A stretch of 43,083 bases of DNA from Acholeplasmataceae bacterium (GCA_024709245.1 JANJXB010000051.1:1-43083), one strand, 5' to 3'. Numbered from the stretch's first letter, positions 1 through 10,465 are shown. Made by a program: numbers and translations. Notes: generated by a model from the sequence alone, not told the origin.

Positions 1-787
1 ATACCAGCACTGTATCCGATGTTACAGTCGTTTCTTTACCATCGAGCAAGTATGTGACTTGATTGCCACTGACTGATTTCACTTCAGCATTGACATAAAT
101 TTCGATGCCTTCGCGCTTCAGTAACTTCTGGTATGTATTTCTGATGTCATCATCCATCATGGGCAAGATGCCATCTAATTTTTCAATGATGGTCACTTTG
201 GATCCAAGCGATGAGAAGATAGTTGCGAATTCACATCCGATGACCCCACCACCAATGATGACCAAATGTTTTGGAGCATCTTTGATTTGCAAGAGTTCAC
301 GAGATGTCACAGCAATCTTTTGTTCATAAGCTTCTTTAAGTCCTGGAATCGGTGGAATAATGGGTGAAGCACCTGTAGCAATAATCAAGTTCTTCGTCTC
401 ATAGGTTTCGCCATTGACTTCAACTTTGTTCTTTGATAAAACCTTACCGAAACCATTGATGACTTCAACACCATTTTTCTTGAGTAGTCCAGAGACACCT
501 GTTGTTAATCTTTTGACAACAGAATCTTTTCTCTTTAACATCAATGACCAATCGAAGGAGACTTCACCACCTAAAACGACACCATATTCAGCGGCGTGTA
601 AAATGGTTTTATAAACTTTGGCATTTTTAAGTAAAGCCTTGGTTGGAATACATCCATGATTTAAACAGATGCCACCAACAACTTCTTTTTCAATCAGTGC
701 AACCTTAGCGCCGAGTTGTGCCGCTTTAATCGCTGCCACATAACCGCCGGGTCCACCGCCTAAAACGATGATATCAAATGTCTTCAT
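1..787 (-). CDS. lpdA: Dihydrolipoyl dehydrogenase (PDH E3), truncated by window edge
   Basis: Reverse-strand reading from ATG at 787 gives MKTFDIIVLGGGPGGYVAAIKAAQLGAKVALIEK...GGICLNHGCIPTKALL: FAD-binding GxGxxG and redox-active disulfide region; follows the E2 gene. Not in the supplied ORF track. Confidence 0.93.
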   Translation of the reverse strand, partial: MKTFDIIVLGGGPGGYVAAIKAAQLGAKVALIEKEVVGGICLNHGCIPTKALLKNAKVYKTILHAAEYGVVLGGEVSFDWSLMLKRKDSVVKRLTTGVSGLLKKNGVEVINGFGKVLSKNKVEVNGETYETKNLIIATGASPIIPPIPGLKEAYEQKIAVTSRELLQIKDAPKHLVIIGGGVIGCEFATIFSSLGSKVTIIEKLDGILPMMDDDIRNTYQKLLKREGIEIYVNAEVKSVSGNQVTYLLDGKETTVTSDTVLV

Positions 788-796
788 CAAATCACC

Positions 797-2086
797 TCAA
801 CTCAATAGTAACATCATTGGGTCATTTAATAAAGCCTTAATTGTATTTAAGAAGCGTCCTGCATCTGCTCCATCGATGACTCTATGGTCAACTGCTAGAG
901 AAAGAGGTAATACATAAGCTGCTTTGATTTCGCCGTTGATAACCACTGGTTTTTGTGAAATCTTGCCTACGCCTAAGATGCCTACTTCTGGATGAGGAAT
1001 GATTGGTGTACCAAATGCGACGTCTGCTGCACCAAAGTTAGTGATGGAGAATGTTGCATTTTGAAGTTGTGCAAGTTGAACAGTTCTAGCTATCGTTTGA
1101 TCTGCGACTTCTCTTAATTCTTTCGCGAGTTCAAGAATGGATTTTTTGTCAGCGTTCTTGATGTTCGGAACAATCAGTCCATCTGGCGTATCAACAGCCA
1201 TTCCTAAATTAATGAATTTCTTATAAATCATTCGTTCATTTTCTTGATCAAAGCTTGCATTGAAATTGGGGAATTTTTTGAGTGCGATGACAACAGCTTT
1301 CATGATGAATGCCATGTATGTCAGTTTGATATTTTGAGCAGCTGCTTGTGCCTTAACCTTATCTCTTAAGTCAACAAGTTTATCCACAATCACTTCATCC
1401 ATCAAAACCGTATGAGGAATGATTTGTTTGGATAATGTCATATTCTTGACAATTGCTTTTCTAAGTTTGGAAATGGGTACAAATTCCACATCTCCAGTTG
1501 CAGAAACGGATACTTTAGGTACAACAACTTGAGGAGCTGAGACTGCAACTTCAGGAGCACTCTTCTGGCTTTGTGAAGCGGCTTTCAGGATATCTTCTTT
1601 CATCACTCTTCCGAGTTCTCCAGATCCTTTGACCTTGTTGATGTCAACACCCAAATCTTTAGCGAGTTGTCTTGCAACAGGAGTCGCAAGTGCCTTCGTT
1701 GGTGCGGATTCAACCTTGGATGAAACACCTTCATTCGATGATGCCATGACAACAGAAGAGACTTCAATTTCACCAATGACACCTGGAGCTGAAGATCCTT
1801 CTGATAATTTTTCTTTCTTCGGTTCTTCTTTGACAACAGGAGCCTCTGCACCGCCATCATTGATGATGACGACCGTCTCACCGACATGAATCGTTTCACC
1901 GACAGCTCTACCAATTTTTGTAATCACACCATCTACAGGAGAGGGTAATTCAGCATTGACCTTGTCTGTTTCAACAATGACAAGTGTTTCGCCTTCTTTG
2001 ACTTTATCTCCAACCTTAAAAAACCATTTTAAGATCTTACCTTCATGAATACCTTCACCGATGTCAGCAAATTTAAAATCATACAT
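797..2086 (-). CDS. pdhC: Pyruvate dehydrogenase complex E2, dihydrolipoyl acetyltransferase (one lipoyl domain, E3-binding domain, catalytic domain)
   Basis: Lipoyl motif VETDKVNAE, E3-binding ATPVARQLAKDLGVDINKVKGSGELGRV, catalytic DHRVIDGADAGRF. Confidence 0.95.
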   Translation of the reverse strand: MYDFKFADIGEGIHEGKILKWFFKVGDKVKEGETLVIVETDKVNAELPSPVDGVITKIGRAVGETIHVGETVVIINDGGAEAPVVKEEPKKEKLSEGSSAPGVIGEIEVSSVVMASSNEGVSSKVESAPTKALATPVARQLAKDLGVDINKVKGSGELGRVMKEDILKAASQSQKSAPEVAVSAPQVVVPKVSVSATGDVEFVPISKLRKAIVKNMTLSKQIIPHTVLMDEVIVDKLVDLRDKVKAQAAAQNIKLTYMAFIMKAVVIALKKFPNFNASFDQENERMIYKKFINLGMAVDTPDGLIVPNIKNADKKSILELAKELREVADQTIARTVQLAQLQNATFSITNFGAADVAFGTPIIPHPEVGILGVGKISQKPVVINGEIKAAYVLPLSLAVDHRVIDGADAGRFLNTIKALLNDPMMLLLS

Positions 2087-2098
2087 AGTAAATCCTCC

Positions 2099-3076
2099 TT
2101 AGAATTTCGCGACTTTTTTAATCTCTGCCGCGATGCGTTCAGGCTGAATAAAATGATAATGTTCGCCTTTTGCCAGTGGTACGGTGATGTCAAATCCAGT
2201 GACTCTTGCCGGAGCTGCTTCCAAATGCAGGAAAGCTTTTTCGTTCACGAGTGAAATCAGTTCAGCACCAGGACCATACGTCTTGACTGCTTCCTGAACG
2301 ACCACGAAACGTCCAGTCTTCTTCACAGAATTGATGATGGTTTCTTCATCAATCGGATTGATGGTTCTTAAGTCAATGAGTTCAACATTGATGTTGTCAT
2401 TTTCAAGGAGCTTGATTGCTTTTTCTACTTCTCTAACAAAGGCACCCCAAGCAACAACCGTAACATCGGTACCTTCTTTAACGACTTTTGCTTTTCCAAT
2501 CGGTATACGATACATCTCTTCAGGCACTTCCTGTTTACCCGAACGATAGATACGTTTAGGTTCCATGAAAATGACCGGATCTGGATCTTCTATTGCAGAA
2601 ATCATTAAGCCTTTCGCATCATAAGGTGTGGAAGGAATGACGACTTTCAAACCTGGAATATGTCCAAGCAATGTTTCAATACTTTCAGAGTGATGTTCTA
2701 GTGCTCTAATTCCACCACCTACAGGGAATCTGACAACAATCGGTAATCCGTGTCTGCCTCGGGTTCTATTTCTGTAACGTGCCATGTGTGTGACAATTTC
2801 AGTGTATCCTGGGAACACGAAACCATCAAATTGAATTTCAGCCACTGGTATCAAGCCGTTAATGGCCATACCAATCGCAGAACCTGTGATGGCTGATTCA
2901 GCAATCGGTGTATCAAATACACGATCAACACCATATTTTTTCTGTAGACCTGCAGTGACTCTAAAAACGCCACCTTCAAATCCTGTATCTTCACCATAGA
3001 CGACAACTCTGGAGTCATCTGCCATTTTTTGATCAAGTGCCTGATTGATTGCATCGAGTAATGTGAGAACTGCCAT
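2099..3076 (-). CDS. pdhB: Pyruvate dehydrogenase E1 beta subunit
   Basis: MAVLTLLDAINQALDQKMADDSRVVVYGEDTGFEGGVFRVT...; adjacent to E1 alpha and E2. Confidence 0.95.
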   Translation of the reverse strand: MAVLTLLDAINQALDQKMADDSRVVVYGEDTGFEGGVFRVTAGLQKKYGVDRVFDTPIAESAITGSAIGMAINGLIPVAEIQFDGFVFPGYTEIVTHMARYRNRTRGRHGLPIVVRFPVGGGIRALEHHSESIETLLGHIPGLKVVIPSTPYDAKGLMISAIEDPDPVIFMEPKRIYRSGKQEVPEEMYRIPIGKAKVVKEGTDVTVVAWGAFVREVEKAIKLLENDNINVELIDLRTINPIDEETIINSVKKTGRFVVVQEAVKTYGPGAELISLVNEKAFLHLEAAPARVTGFDITVPLAKGEHYHFIQPERIAAEIKKVAKF

Positions 3077-3077
3077 A

Positions 3078-4163
3078 TTATTTGCCCTCCTCTTCTAAAA
3101 ACTTCTTCATATATTCATACTGTTCAGTGAGTTGTGGCGTCATTTCCTTGTATGTATACTTGAAAATGTCTTCCAGTGCTTCTAGACCGGTTGCTTCTAC
3201 CTTCTTGAATGTTTCACCGACATAAATATTATTTTCTTCTTCCAATGCCTGATCCTCTGCTTCAGACCAATAACCCTTGTCAATCAAATACTTTTTGAAA
3301 CGAATCATCGGATCTTTCTTTTCCCATGCTTGTACTTCTTCATCTTTACGATAAATGGTGGGGTCATCGGATGTCGTATGTGCACCTAAACGATATGTGA
3401 CGGCTTCAATTAAGACAGGACCGTTTCCAGCTCTTGCATAATCCACTGCTTCTTTGGTTGCAACATACATCGCAAGAATGTCATTACCATCCACTTGGAT
3501 GCCTGGGATACCGAATGCATAAGATTTCTGAGCGAGTGTTTCAGCTTTGGTTGCTTTAGATCTTGGGGTTGAAATCGCCCATTGATTGTTTTGAATGACA
3601 ACAACAAGGGGGGCGTTGTATGAAGATGCAAAGTTTAATCCTTCATAGAATTCACCGTGTGATGTACCGCCATCACCAATGGTTGCAACTGCAACTTCGT
3701 TTTTCTTTAAAATCTTGGATGCGTACGCAAGACCTGCAGCATGGTTGACTTGTGAACCGATAATGACGTTCACAGGAAGCACTCTCACATCAGCATCAAA
3801 ATGGTTACCCCATTCGTTACCGAACCAGTATAAATAGATTTGTTCGAGTTTTACTCCACGATAAAGCATCGCATTGAGTTCTCTAAATGCGGGTGATAAC
3901 CAGTCTTGGGGTTCAAGTGCAGCCATTGCGCCGACTTGTGCAGCTTCTTGTCCTCTGTTCGGTGGATAAGTGAGCATGCGTCCTTGACGTTGATATTGTA
4001 AAGCTTTGATGTCTGCGACACGTCCCAGAGCCATCGTTTTATACATTTTAAGCAATGTTTCCTTCGAGAGTTTGGGTTCAAGTTCAGGTTTTACCAATTG
4101 ACCCTTTTCATCCAAAATCTGGAATTGCTTCTTCTTCAATGGTTCATAATCTTTAAATAACAT
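3078..4163 (-). CDS. pdhA: Pyruvate dehydrogenase E1 alpha subunit
   Basis: ThDP motif GDGGTSHGEFYEGLNFASSYNAPLVVVIQNNQWAIS. Confidence 0.95.
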   Translation of the reverse strand: MLFKDYEPLKKKQFQILDEKGQLVKPELEPKLSKETLLKMYKTMALGRVADIKALQYQRQGRMLTYPPNRGQEAAQVGAMAALEPQDWLSPAFRELNAMLYRGVKLEQIYLYWFGNEWGNHFDADVRVLPVNVIIGSQVNHAAGLAYASKILKKNEVAVATIGDGGTSHGEFYEGLNFASSYNAPLVVVIQNNQWAISTPRSKATKAETLAQKSYAFGIPGIQVDGNDILAMYVATKEAVDYARAGNGPVLIEAVTYRLGAHTTSDDPTIYRKDEEVQAWEKKDPMIRFKKYLIDKGYWSEAEDQALEEENNIYVGETFKKVEATGLEALEDIFKYTYKEMTPQLTEQYEYMKKFLEEEGK

Positions 4164-4193
4164 GATTGATTCCTCCTTTGATTTGGCATATTC

Positions 4194-4222
4194 ATTATAC
4201 TTGACAGGAGACTTTAATTCAA
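4194..4222 (-). promoter_or_regulatory. Sigma-A-type promoter for pdh operon
   Basis: Minus strand TTGAAT-17 nt-TATAAT upstream of pdhA. Confidence 0.7.
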
Positions 4223-4339
4223 AACCTTTGCTTGATGGGAGTCATCATGAAAAAACAGGTGAAATGTAAGGGTTTTATCTGCAAATCGTGTGAAATATGT
4301 GACAATTCACATCCTAATGAAAGATTCTTACATACAACA

Positions 4340-4375
4340 AAAAAAGGGAAAAGTAAATATTCCCTTTGAATTTAA
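4340..4375 (-). terminator. Rho-independent terminator after agmatinase
   Basis: Minus strand AAAGGGAA-TATTTAC-TTTTCCCTTTTTTTG hairpin with U-tract directly after the stop. Confidence 0.6.
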
Positions 4376-5253
4376 CGACCTTGTTTTTCTAGATTTTTCT
4401 GTAAAATTAAAACCATCTCTCGGAGTGTCTTTGCAGCAACCGCTGTGGATGCCCCCGAGGGGTCAAGCATGGGTGCAAGTTCGACAAAGTCAGCTGCAAC
4501 CACATGATTGAGCTTTTCAAATTGGTCAAATGCCCAGAGTAAATCTTTATACTGCATACCACCTGGTTCAGGTGTACCTGTTCCTGGGAAAACAGCAGGA
4601 TCTAGGACATCTAAATCAATGGTAATGTAGACTGGAACATTTTTAAGTCTTTCAACAACACGATCCAATCCTTCAAAATCAAACTTACGCATTTCCACAT
4701 GGCCTGATTTGGCCCAATCAAATTCCGGTTTTTCTCCACTACGGATACCAAATTGGAAAATTTTACCATCACCAACGAACTTGTGGACATGGCGCATGAA
4801 AGTAGCGTGGGATAGTTCACGACCGAAGAATGATGTTCTTAGGTCCGTATGTGCATCGAGATGAATGATGTGCAGATTCGGATACTTTTCAAAGACCGCT
4901 TTAATGACTGGATAACTGACCAAATGTTCTCCACCCACCATCATCGGTGTCTTGCCATCCTTTAAGATCTGTTGGGTCGTTTGATAGATAATCTCAAGTG
5001 CATCTTCAACTGCACCGATGGGAAGATCTAAATCACCGATGTCTGCAGTCTTGAATTCATTTAAATCGCGTTCGCGATAAGGTGAATACCATTCGACACC
5101 AAACGAATCGACTCTGATGGCATTTCCTGCGAAGCGTGTGCCCGGACGGAACGATGTGGTGGCATCCATCGGTACTGAAAAGATGACGACATCTGCTTCT
5201 TCATATGTACTCTTACAGCTTTGAAACGATAAATCAACTTTATTCATTTTCAT
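4372..5253 (-). CDS. speB: Agmatinase / ureohydrolase
   Basis: GGEHLVSYPV, HLDAHTDLR, ITIDLDVLDPAVFPGTGTPEPGG metal-binding motifs; start chosen at ATGAAAATGAATAAA, overlapping the upstream stop. Confidence 0.92.
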   Translation of the reverse strand: MKMNKVDLSFQSCKSTYEEADVVIFSVPMDATTSFRPGTRFAGNAIRVDSFGVEWYSPYRERDLNEFKTADIGDLDLPIGAVEDALEIIYQTTQQILKDGKTPMMVGGEHLVSYPVIKAVFEKYPNLHIIHLDAHTDLRTSFFGRELSHATFMRHVHKFVGDGKIFQFGIRSGEKPEFDWAKSGHVEMRKFDFEGLDRVVERLKNVPVYITIDLDVLDPAVFPGTGTPEPGGMQYKDLLWAFDQFEKLNHVVAADFVELAPMLDPSGASTAVAAKTLREMVLILQKNLEKQGR

Positions 5254-6730
5254 ATAATTCGCTCCATTTAATCCAATATTCTTTGTCGATGATCTTGACG
5301 TAACCACCTTCGGTATCACTTAAGATCACGGAACCACTTCGTTGATAAAAATCTAGGTCGTTGATGATATCTTCACTGATGATTTCACCTGGAATCACCA
5401 GTGGAATTCCGGGAGGATAGATCATGATGGATTCTGCAGCAATTTCATCAACTGCTTGAGAAATCTGTACGTATTTTTTAGGTGCATGATAAGCTTCTCT
5501 TGGTCGTGTATAAGCCTCTGGATAACTGTATCTGATCTTCGGCAATACAGTTTTCAGATGCATTGGATAGAATTTGTCGGATACCATCTGAAGTGCAGTC
5601 ACTAAAGCATCCAAATCCTTCTGTTTTGTCCCAATGGAGAGTACAGCAAGAATCAAATGTGTTTCAGCAAGTTCGAGTTGAATATGATGCACATCAAAAA
5701 GTTCTTTATAGACATCAAAGCCTGTGACACCGAGATCCGATACTTTGACAATGATTTTGGTTTCATCGTAATCAAACGCATGGTTTTGGAGGAAATATGC
5801 TTTATCGACAGCCTTCATCCCTTTGATTTGATTGATTTTGAGTCTCGTTTGATGGGCCATATCAATCAGTTTTGGCAATTGTGTCGGGCCTTCTAGATAG
5901 ATCGTCTTCCGTGCAACATCAAGACTTGCAAGAAGGAGCGATGAAGGTGAGGTTGATTGGATCATGTTGATGGTTGATCTCAATCGGATATGATCAACAC
6001 GAGGTCCTTGAGTCACCAGGATGGAACTTTGTGTTAAGGATCCTACGGTTTTATGCAGTGAACATGAGCTCATGTCCGCACCTGCGGCCATGGCACTCAT
6101 GGGAAGTTTTTCAGAAAATTGAAAGTGTGATCCATGCGCCTCATCAGCAAGTACAATCATGTCGTGTTCATGGGCGAAATCTGTAATTCTTTTCAAATCC
6201 GAAACGACACCAAAATAGGTAGGATTGATGACCATCACTGCTTTGGCATCAGGATGATCAAGGATTGCTTGTTTCACTTCATCGAATTCCATATGGTTCG
6301 CAATGCCTAGTTCAAAATCCAGATGCGGTTTCACAAAAATGGGAACAGCCCCAGATAAAATGAGTGCATTGATCGCAGATTTATGAACGTTTCGTGGCAA
6401 AATGATTTTTTCTTTAGCACGACAAACGCTCATGATCATTGATAAAATGCCCATGGTTGTTCCACCTGTGAGCATATACGCTCTTTCAGCATAAAAAGCA
6501 TCCGCCATCAATTCGCAAGCTTCTTTGATGACGCCGGTTGGGCGATTTAAATTATCGAGTCCTCTGGGTGCATTTGCATCCAGTTTAAACATATGCAAAC
6601 CTACATAATCCATCATGTCATTGTCGATCTGACCAAGCTTATGACCTGGAACATCATGAGAAACCGTGTTGCTTTCGGCATACTCCAGAAGCTTGGTGAA
6701 GAAGGGTGTCAATCGATGATCTTTTTCCAT
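5240..6730 (-). CDS. speA: Orn/Lys/Arg decarboxylase family, probably arginine decarboxylase
   Basis: PLP region ADEAHGSHFQF...SCSLHKTVGSLTQSSIL; pairing with agmatinase suggests arginine; start at 6730 after AAAGGTGGG. Confidence 0.88.
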   Translation of the reverse strand: MEKDHRLTPFFTKLLEYAESNTVSHDVPGHKLGQIDNDMMDYVGLHMFKLDANAPRGLDNLNRPTGVIKEACELMADAFYAERAYMLTGGTTMGILSMIMSVCRAKEKIILPRNVHKSAINALILSGAVPIFVKPHLDFELGIANHMEFDEVKQAILDHPDAKAVMVINPTYFGVVSDLKRITDFAHEHDMIVLADEAHGSHFQFSEKLPMSAMAAGADMSSCSLHKTVGSLTQSSILVTQGPRVDHIRLRSTINMIQSTSPSSLLLASLDVARKTIYLEGPTQLPKLIDMAHQTRLKINQIKGMKAVDKAYFLQNHAFDYDETKIIVKVSDLGVTGFDVYKELFDVHHIQLELAETHLILAVLSIGTKQKDLDALVTALQMVSDKFYPMHLKTVLPKIRYSYPEAYTRPREAYHAPKKYVQISQAVDEIAAESIMIYPPGIPLVIPGEIISEDIINDLDFYQRSGSVILSDTEGGYVKIIDKEYWIKWSELYENE

Positions 6731-6834
6731 GTATGACCCACCTTTCAAATAAGCAAATCTATTTTAACATGAATGCACCTATTATCAAATATTTTTGTCC
6801 TTTTCTATAGAAAAACTCATCTCATGACTCAATT

Positions 6835-6863
6835 TTGTACTGTGGATGCCTGTATGTTATAAT
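6835..6863 (+). promoter_or_regulatory. Sigma-A-type promoter for mscS
   Basis: TTGTAC-17 nt-TATAAT. Confidence 0.7.
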
Positions 6864-6888
6864 AGAAATGTACTGAGGAGGTGTTTCA

Positions 6889-7935
6889 ATGGTTCATATC
6901 ATCTTTACTTCCATTTGGCTCAACCAGTTGTTACCATCAGCTCTTGTCGTTGCAACCTTGGTGGGACTCATTATTCTGGAAAACCATTTCATCAAAAAAC
7001 ATGAACTCAATCTCAAAAAGACACTAATGATTCTAATCGTCATTTCTTCATTTATCCTTTTTTTATGTGCGATTTTCTTATTGCTCTGGATTTGGAATTT
7101 TGATTTTCAATCTTATTTGAGCGTAGTTCTCAGTGATTCGATCCTTTTTCTAGAAGATAGCGTCGGGAAATTCGTGTCGTCGGTCATCATTTTGTTTGTT
7201 GCACAATTGATCTTGCGTTTATCAAAGATTGCCCTCATGAAAATCGGATCCAAAGAAGGACCGCTGCAACGTCGTAAAAAAACCATTTCAAGAGTCATTC
7301 GAAGTACATCGAAGTATCTAGTCTGGACCATCACCATTTTGGCAATCCTTGCAGTATGGGGGATGAATGTTGTTCCCGCACTCGCAGGTTTAGGTATTCT
7401 TGGGCTTGTCATTGGTCTTGGCGCACAAAAATTCATCAATGATTTAATCAGTGGTTTCTTCATCATCTTCGAACAACACTTCAACGTTGGCGATAAAATC
7501 GAAGTACAAGGATTCAAAGGAGAAGTCATCGATATTGGACTCAAAACAACCAAGATTAAAAACTGGAAGGGTGAAATCAAAATACTTTCCAATGGGGAGA
7601 TATCAAACCTCATCAACTATTCGAAAGATGATTCCATTGCAGTCGTTGAATTTGGGATTGCTTATCGCGAAAATATTCAATCCGTTATTGATTTATTAAA
7701 TGCTGAATTACCAAAACTCAAGCTCATCTATCCTCAAATCATTGAACCACCCACTGTTTCAGGAGTCATTGATTTATCCAGTTCCTCGGTGAATTTAAGA
7801 GTCATCAGTAAAACACTCAATGAACAACACTATGCTGTTGAACGAGGGATAAGACAACGAGTCAAAGAAATCCTCGATGCAAACCAAATTGAGATTCCAT
7901 TCCCACAAGTTGTCGTTCACACACCGAAATCATAA
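6889..7935 (+). CDS. mscS: Small-conductance mechanosensitive channel family protein
   Basis: MscS core: VVPALAGLGILGLVIGLGAQKFINDLISGFFIIFEQHFNVGDKIEVQGFKGEVIDIGLKTTKI. Confidence 0.93.
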   Translation: MVHIIFTSIWLNQLLPSALVVATLVGLIILENHFIKKHELNLKKTLMILIVISSFILFLCAIFLLLWIWNFDFQSYLSVVLSDSILFLEDSVGKFVSSVIILFVAQLILRLSKIALMKIGSKEGPLQRRKKTISRVIRSTSKYLVWTITILAILAVWGMNVVPALAGLGILGLVIGLGAQKFINDLISGFFIIFEQHFNVGDKIEVQGFKGEVIDIGLKTTKIKNWKGEIKILSNGEISNLINYSKDDSIAVVEFGIAYRENIQSVIDLLNAELPKLKLIYPQIIEPPTVSGVIDLSSSSVNLRVISKTLNEQHYAVERGIRQRVKEILDANQIEIPFPQVVVHTPKS

Positions 7936-7940
7936 AAAAT

Positions 7941-7977
7941 AAGAGATATCCGAATCAGCCGGATATCTTCTTTTTTT
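7941..7977 (+). terminator. Rho-independent terminator after mscS
   Basis: AGATATCC-GAATCAGCC-GGATATCT followed by TCTTTTTTT. Confidence 0.75.
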
Positions 7978-8119
7978 GAGGAATACATTCATCCGTGCAA
8001 GATTTGGCATAGGCACATTTCGAGCACACGTTTTGATCCTTTTTTCTGAAATGAGCATAGATAAAGAAGGCAATCATGGAACCCACCATCCCTACAATAA
8101 TGAAATCAGCAATCGTCAT
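7955..8119 (-). CDS. FeoB-associated Cys-rich small membrane protein (54 aa)
   Basis: Read directly: MTIADFIIVGMVGSMIAFFIYAHFRKKDQNVCSKCAYAKSCTDECIPQKKKISG*; one TM then CxxC...C...C; ATGA overlap with the feoB stop. Absent from the supplied ORF track. Confidence 0.85.
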   Translation of the reverse strand: MTIADFIIVGMVGSMIAFFIYAHFRKKDQNVCSKCAYAKSCTDECIPQKKKISG

Positions 8120-10101
8120 GATAAAATCACCTCAATGAGTCGACCCAATTGAAAGACAATCACAGCCAAAACCCATGCAATACCCGTCTGAAACAAGACA
8201 GCTTTCCACATCCGTTTGGTTGTTCCAAGTTCTTGTCTCATCGCTCCAATCGCACCAAAACAAGGTGCGGAAAACAAATTAAAGACCATGAAAGCATAGG
8301 CTGAAGATGCCGTAAAGAAGCCAAATGTTGAACTTCCAAAGATCAATAAGCCTTCAGAAGTCGAATCTGAGTATCCGGCAATAATTGCCATCGATGCTAC
8401 GACTTGTTCTTTGGCTACAAGCCCTTGGAAGGCAGATACGGTTGCACCCCAAGAAAGTTCACCAAGCATCGGATAAAACACCCATGAAAAAAGGTTTCCA
8501 ATGCCTGCAAGCATACTGTCATTGGCAGGTATTCCATAGGTCATGTCCCAAGAAAAACTGATCAAAAACCAAACGACTAAGGATGCCATCAAAATGACAG
8601 ATCCAGCGCGTTGAATGAATGCCCAAGCTTTCTGGAATACATCATAAAGCACATAGGTCATGCTTGGAAGTTTATATTCTGGGAGTTCAAGAATAAAGCT
8701 GGATGTCTTACCTTTGAATAAGATATTCTTCATTAAATATGCAGAGAGTAATATGATAAAAATGGCTAGGAAGTAAAGGGATGCGCTGGCTAAACCGGAG
8801 TGATCTTCAAAAAAATATCCAGCAAATAAGGTGATGATGGGTAACTTAGCACTACACGGTATGAATGGGGTCAACAGAATGGTCATCTTCTTTTCAGTTT
8901 CATCATTGATGGTTCTTGCTGACATGATGGCAGGGACACTGCATCCACTACCAATGATGAAAGGAATAAGTGATTTACCCGATAATCCTACTTTTTGAAA
9001 GACTCGATCCAAGAAGAAAGCGATTCTTGCCATGTAGCCTGTTGTTTCAAGCAATGAAATTAAAAGGAACAAAATGATGAGTTGCGGTAAGAAGTTCAAT
9101 ATAGCTCCAACTCCCGCAATCATACCATCAACAACCAAACTTACAGCCCATGGAGATGCACCCACACGTTCTAAAAATCCAGACATTGTGTTTCCAAAAC
9201 CGGACATCAAACCATCCACGAGTTCAACGGTCCAACCGCCAACAGGTCCAGCCGCTAAATAATAGACTGAAAACATGATGATGACAAAAATGGGGATTGC
9301 CAAATAGCGGTTTAAAAAGAGTGCATCCAATCGATCGGTTGTGGTGAGTTGATCTCTTCTCGCTGAAACAGCCTCATCTCGGATGTGTTCAATGTAACGG
9401 TAACGTTCATCTGCAATCACTTGTTCCATGTCACGACGGTATTGTGTGGATAGATTAGAAATCAATCTGAGTGTTTCTTCCGTTTGGAGACTTTCAAAAA
9501 GCATGTCTCGCTCAATCAATTTCACCGATAGGAACCGTTGATGATCACTTTTCAACAATCCCAAGAGCGATGCGATGGTGGATTCAATGTGATGATCATA
9601 AATGTGTTTATAATGATTCTTGCGGTAATCTCTTTGTTTTATGGTTTGTATCAGATTGAAAACATTGGTTTTTTTCAGCGCTGAAATAGACATGATGGTT
9701 GTATCCAAACGCTCTTCTAATGTCTTCAAATCGATTTTGATTCCCCGTTTATCTGCAATATCTGCCATATTGAGTGCAATCATCACAGGGATATCGAGTT
9801 CAAGTAACTGTGTGGTAAGATAAAGACTTCTTTCAATCGAAGTTGAGTCAATCACATTCAAGATGAGATCAATCTTTTCTTCAAACAAAAAGCGTCTTGA
9901 AATGTTTTCTTCAATACTGTAAGGCGATAACGAATAAATACCCGGTAAATCGATGAGTTCAAAGTCTGTACCTCGAATGATACCCATCTTTCGTTCAATG
10001 GTAACGCCTGGCCAGTTACCTACTTTTTGATTTGAACCGGTCAAAACATTAAAGAGTGTAGTTTTACCAGAATTTTGATTACCAACGAGTGCGATTCTCA
10101 T
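8116..10101 (-). CDS. feoB: Ferrous iron transport protein B
   Basis: G-protein motif GNQNSGKTTLFN, DLPGIYSL, NMADIADKRG; Gate motifs GSGCSVPAIMSARTI and PFIPCSAKLPI. Confidence 0.97.
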   Translation of the reverse strand: MRIALVGNQNSGKTTLFNVLTGSNQKVGNWPGVTIERKMGIIRGTDFELIDLPGIYSLSPYSIEENISRRFLFEEKIDLILNVIDSTSIERSLYLTTQLLELDIPVMIALNMADIADKRGIKIDLKTLEERLDTTIMSISALKKTNVFNLIQTIKQRDYRKNHYKHIYDHHIESTIASLLGLLKSDHQRFLSVKLIERDMLFESLQTEETLRLISNLSTQYRRDMEQVIADERYRYIEHIRDEAVSARRDQLTTTDRLDALFLNRYLAIPIFVIIMFSVYYLAAGPVGGWTVELVDGLMSGFGNTMSGFLERVGASPWAVSLVVDGMIAGVGAILNFLPQLIILFLLISLLETTGYMARIAFFLDRVFQKVGLSGKSLIPFIIGSGCSVPAIMSARTINDETEKKMTILLTPFIPCSAKLPIITLFAGYFFEDHSGLASASLYFLAIFIILLSAYLMKNILFKGKTSSFILELPEYKLPSMTYVLYDVFQKAWAFIQRAGSVILMASLVVWFLISFSWDMTYGIPANDSMLAGIGNLFSWVFYPMLGELSWGATVSAFQGLVAKEQVVASMAIIAGYSDSTSEGLLIFGSSTFGFFTASSAYAFMVFNLFSAPCFGAIGAMRQELGTTKRMWKAVLFQTGIAWVLAVIVFQLGRLIEVILS

Positions 10102-10367
10102 GCGATCACCTCAACCACAATCATCGATAAATCTTGTTTTCGAATACAAAGTTCATAGCCTCTCAGTTCAATGTCAATAGGATCTCCAAGAGGTGCTATT
10201 TTTTTGATCTTGATCTGGACACCTTCAGTAATGCCCATATCGAGTAATTTTCTTCTCATGTGTCGATCTTGTATGTCTAAAGAAAGGACTTTGCCCTTTT
10301 GTCCTTTTTTAAGATTCGATAATGAAGTATAATCTCCGATTTTATTTTTTTGATGCTTTGATTTCAT
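10098..10367 (-). CDS. feoA: Ferrous iron transport protein A (SH3-like)
   Basis: LKKGQKGKVLSLDIQDRHMRRKLLDMGITEGVQIKIKKIAPLGDPIDIELRGYELCIRKQD; overlaps feoB start. Confidence 0.95.
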   Translation of the reverse strand: MKSKHQKNKIGDYTSLSNLKKGQKGKVLSLDIQDRHMRRKLLDMGITEGVQIKIKKIAPLGDPIDIELRGYELCIRKQDLSMIVVEVIA

Positions 10368-10465
10368 CTACAATGCTCCTTGAATCGATCTTTCTAATCC
10401 AATGATAAAAAAAAAACAAGCATATAGTCAAATGATGCTGTAAAGTTTATGAATAATCCTATAAA

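Noticed and set aside
1603-1914. 103-aa minus-strand ORF inside pdhC
   Set aside because: Alternate frame of the strongly supported E2 gene; low-complexity composition from the Ala/Pro/Glu linker; no own RBS.
7113-7616. 167-aa antisense ORF inside mscS
   Set aside because: Shadow of a well-conserved MscS core on the opposite strand; composition mirrors the sense codons.
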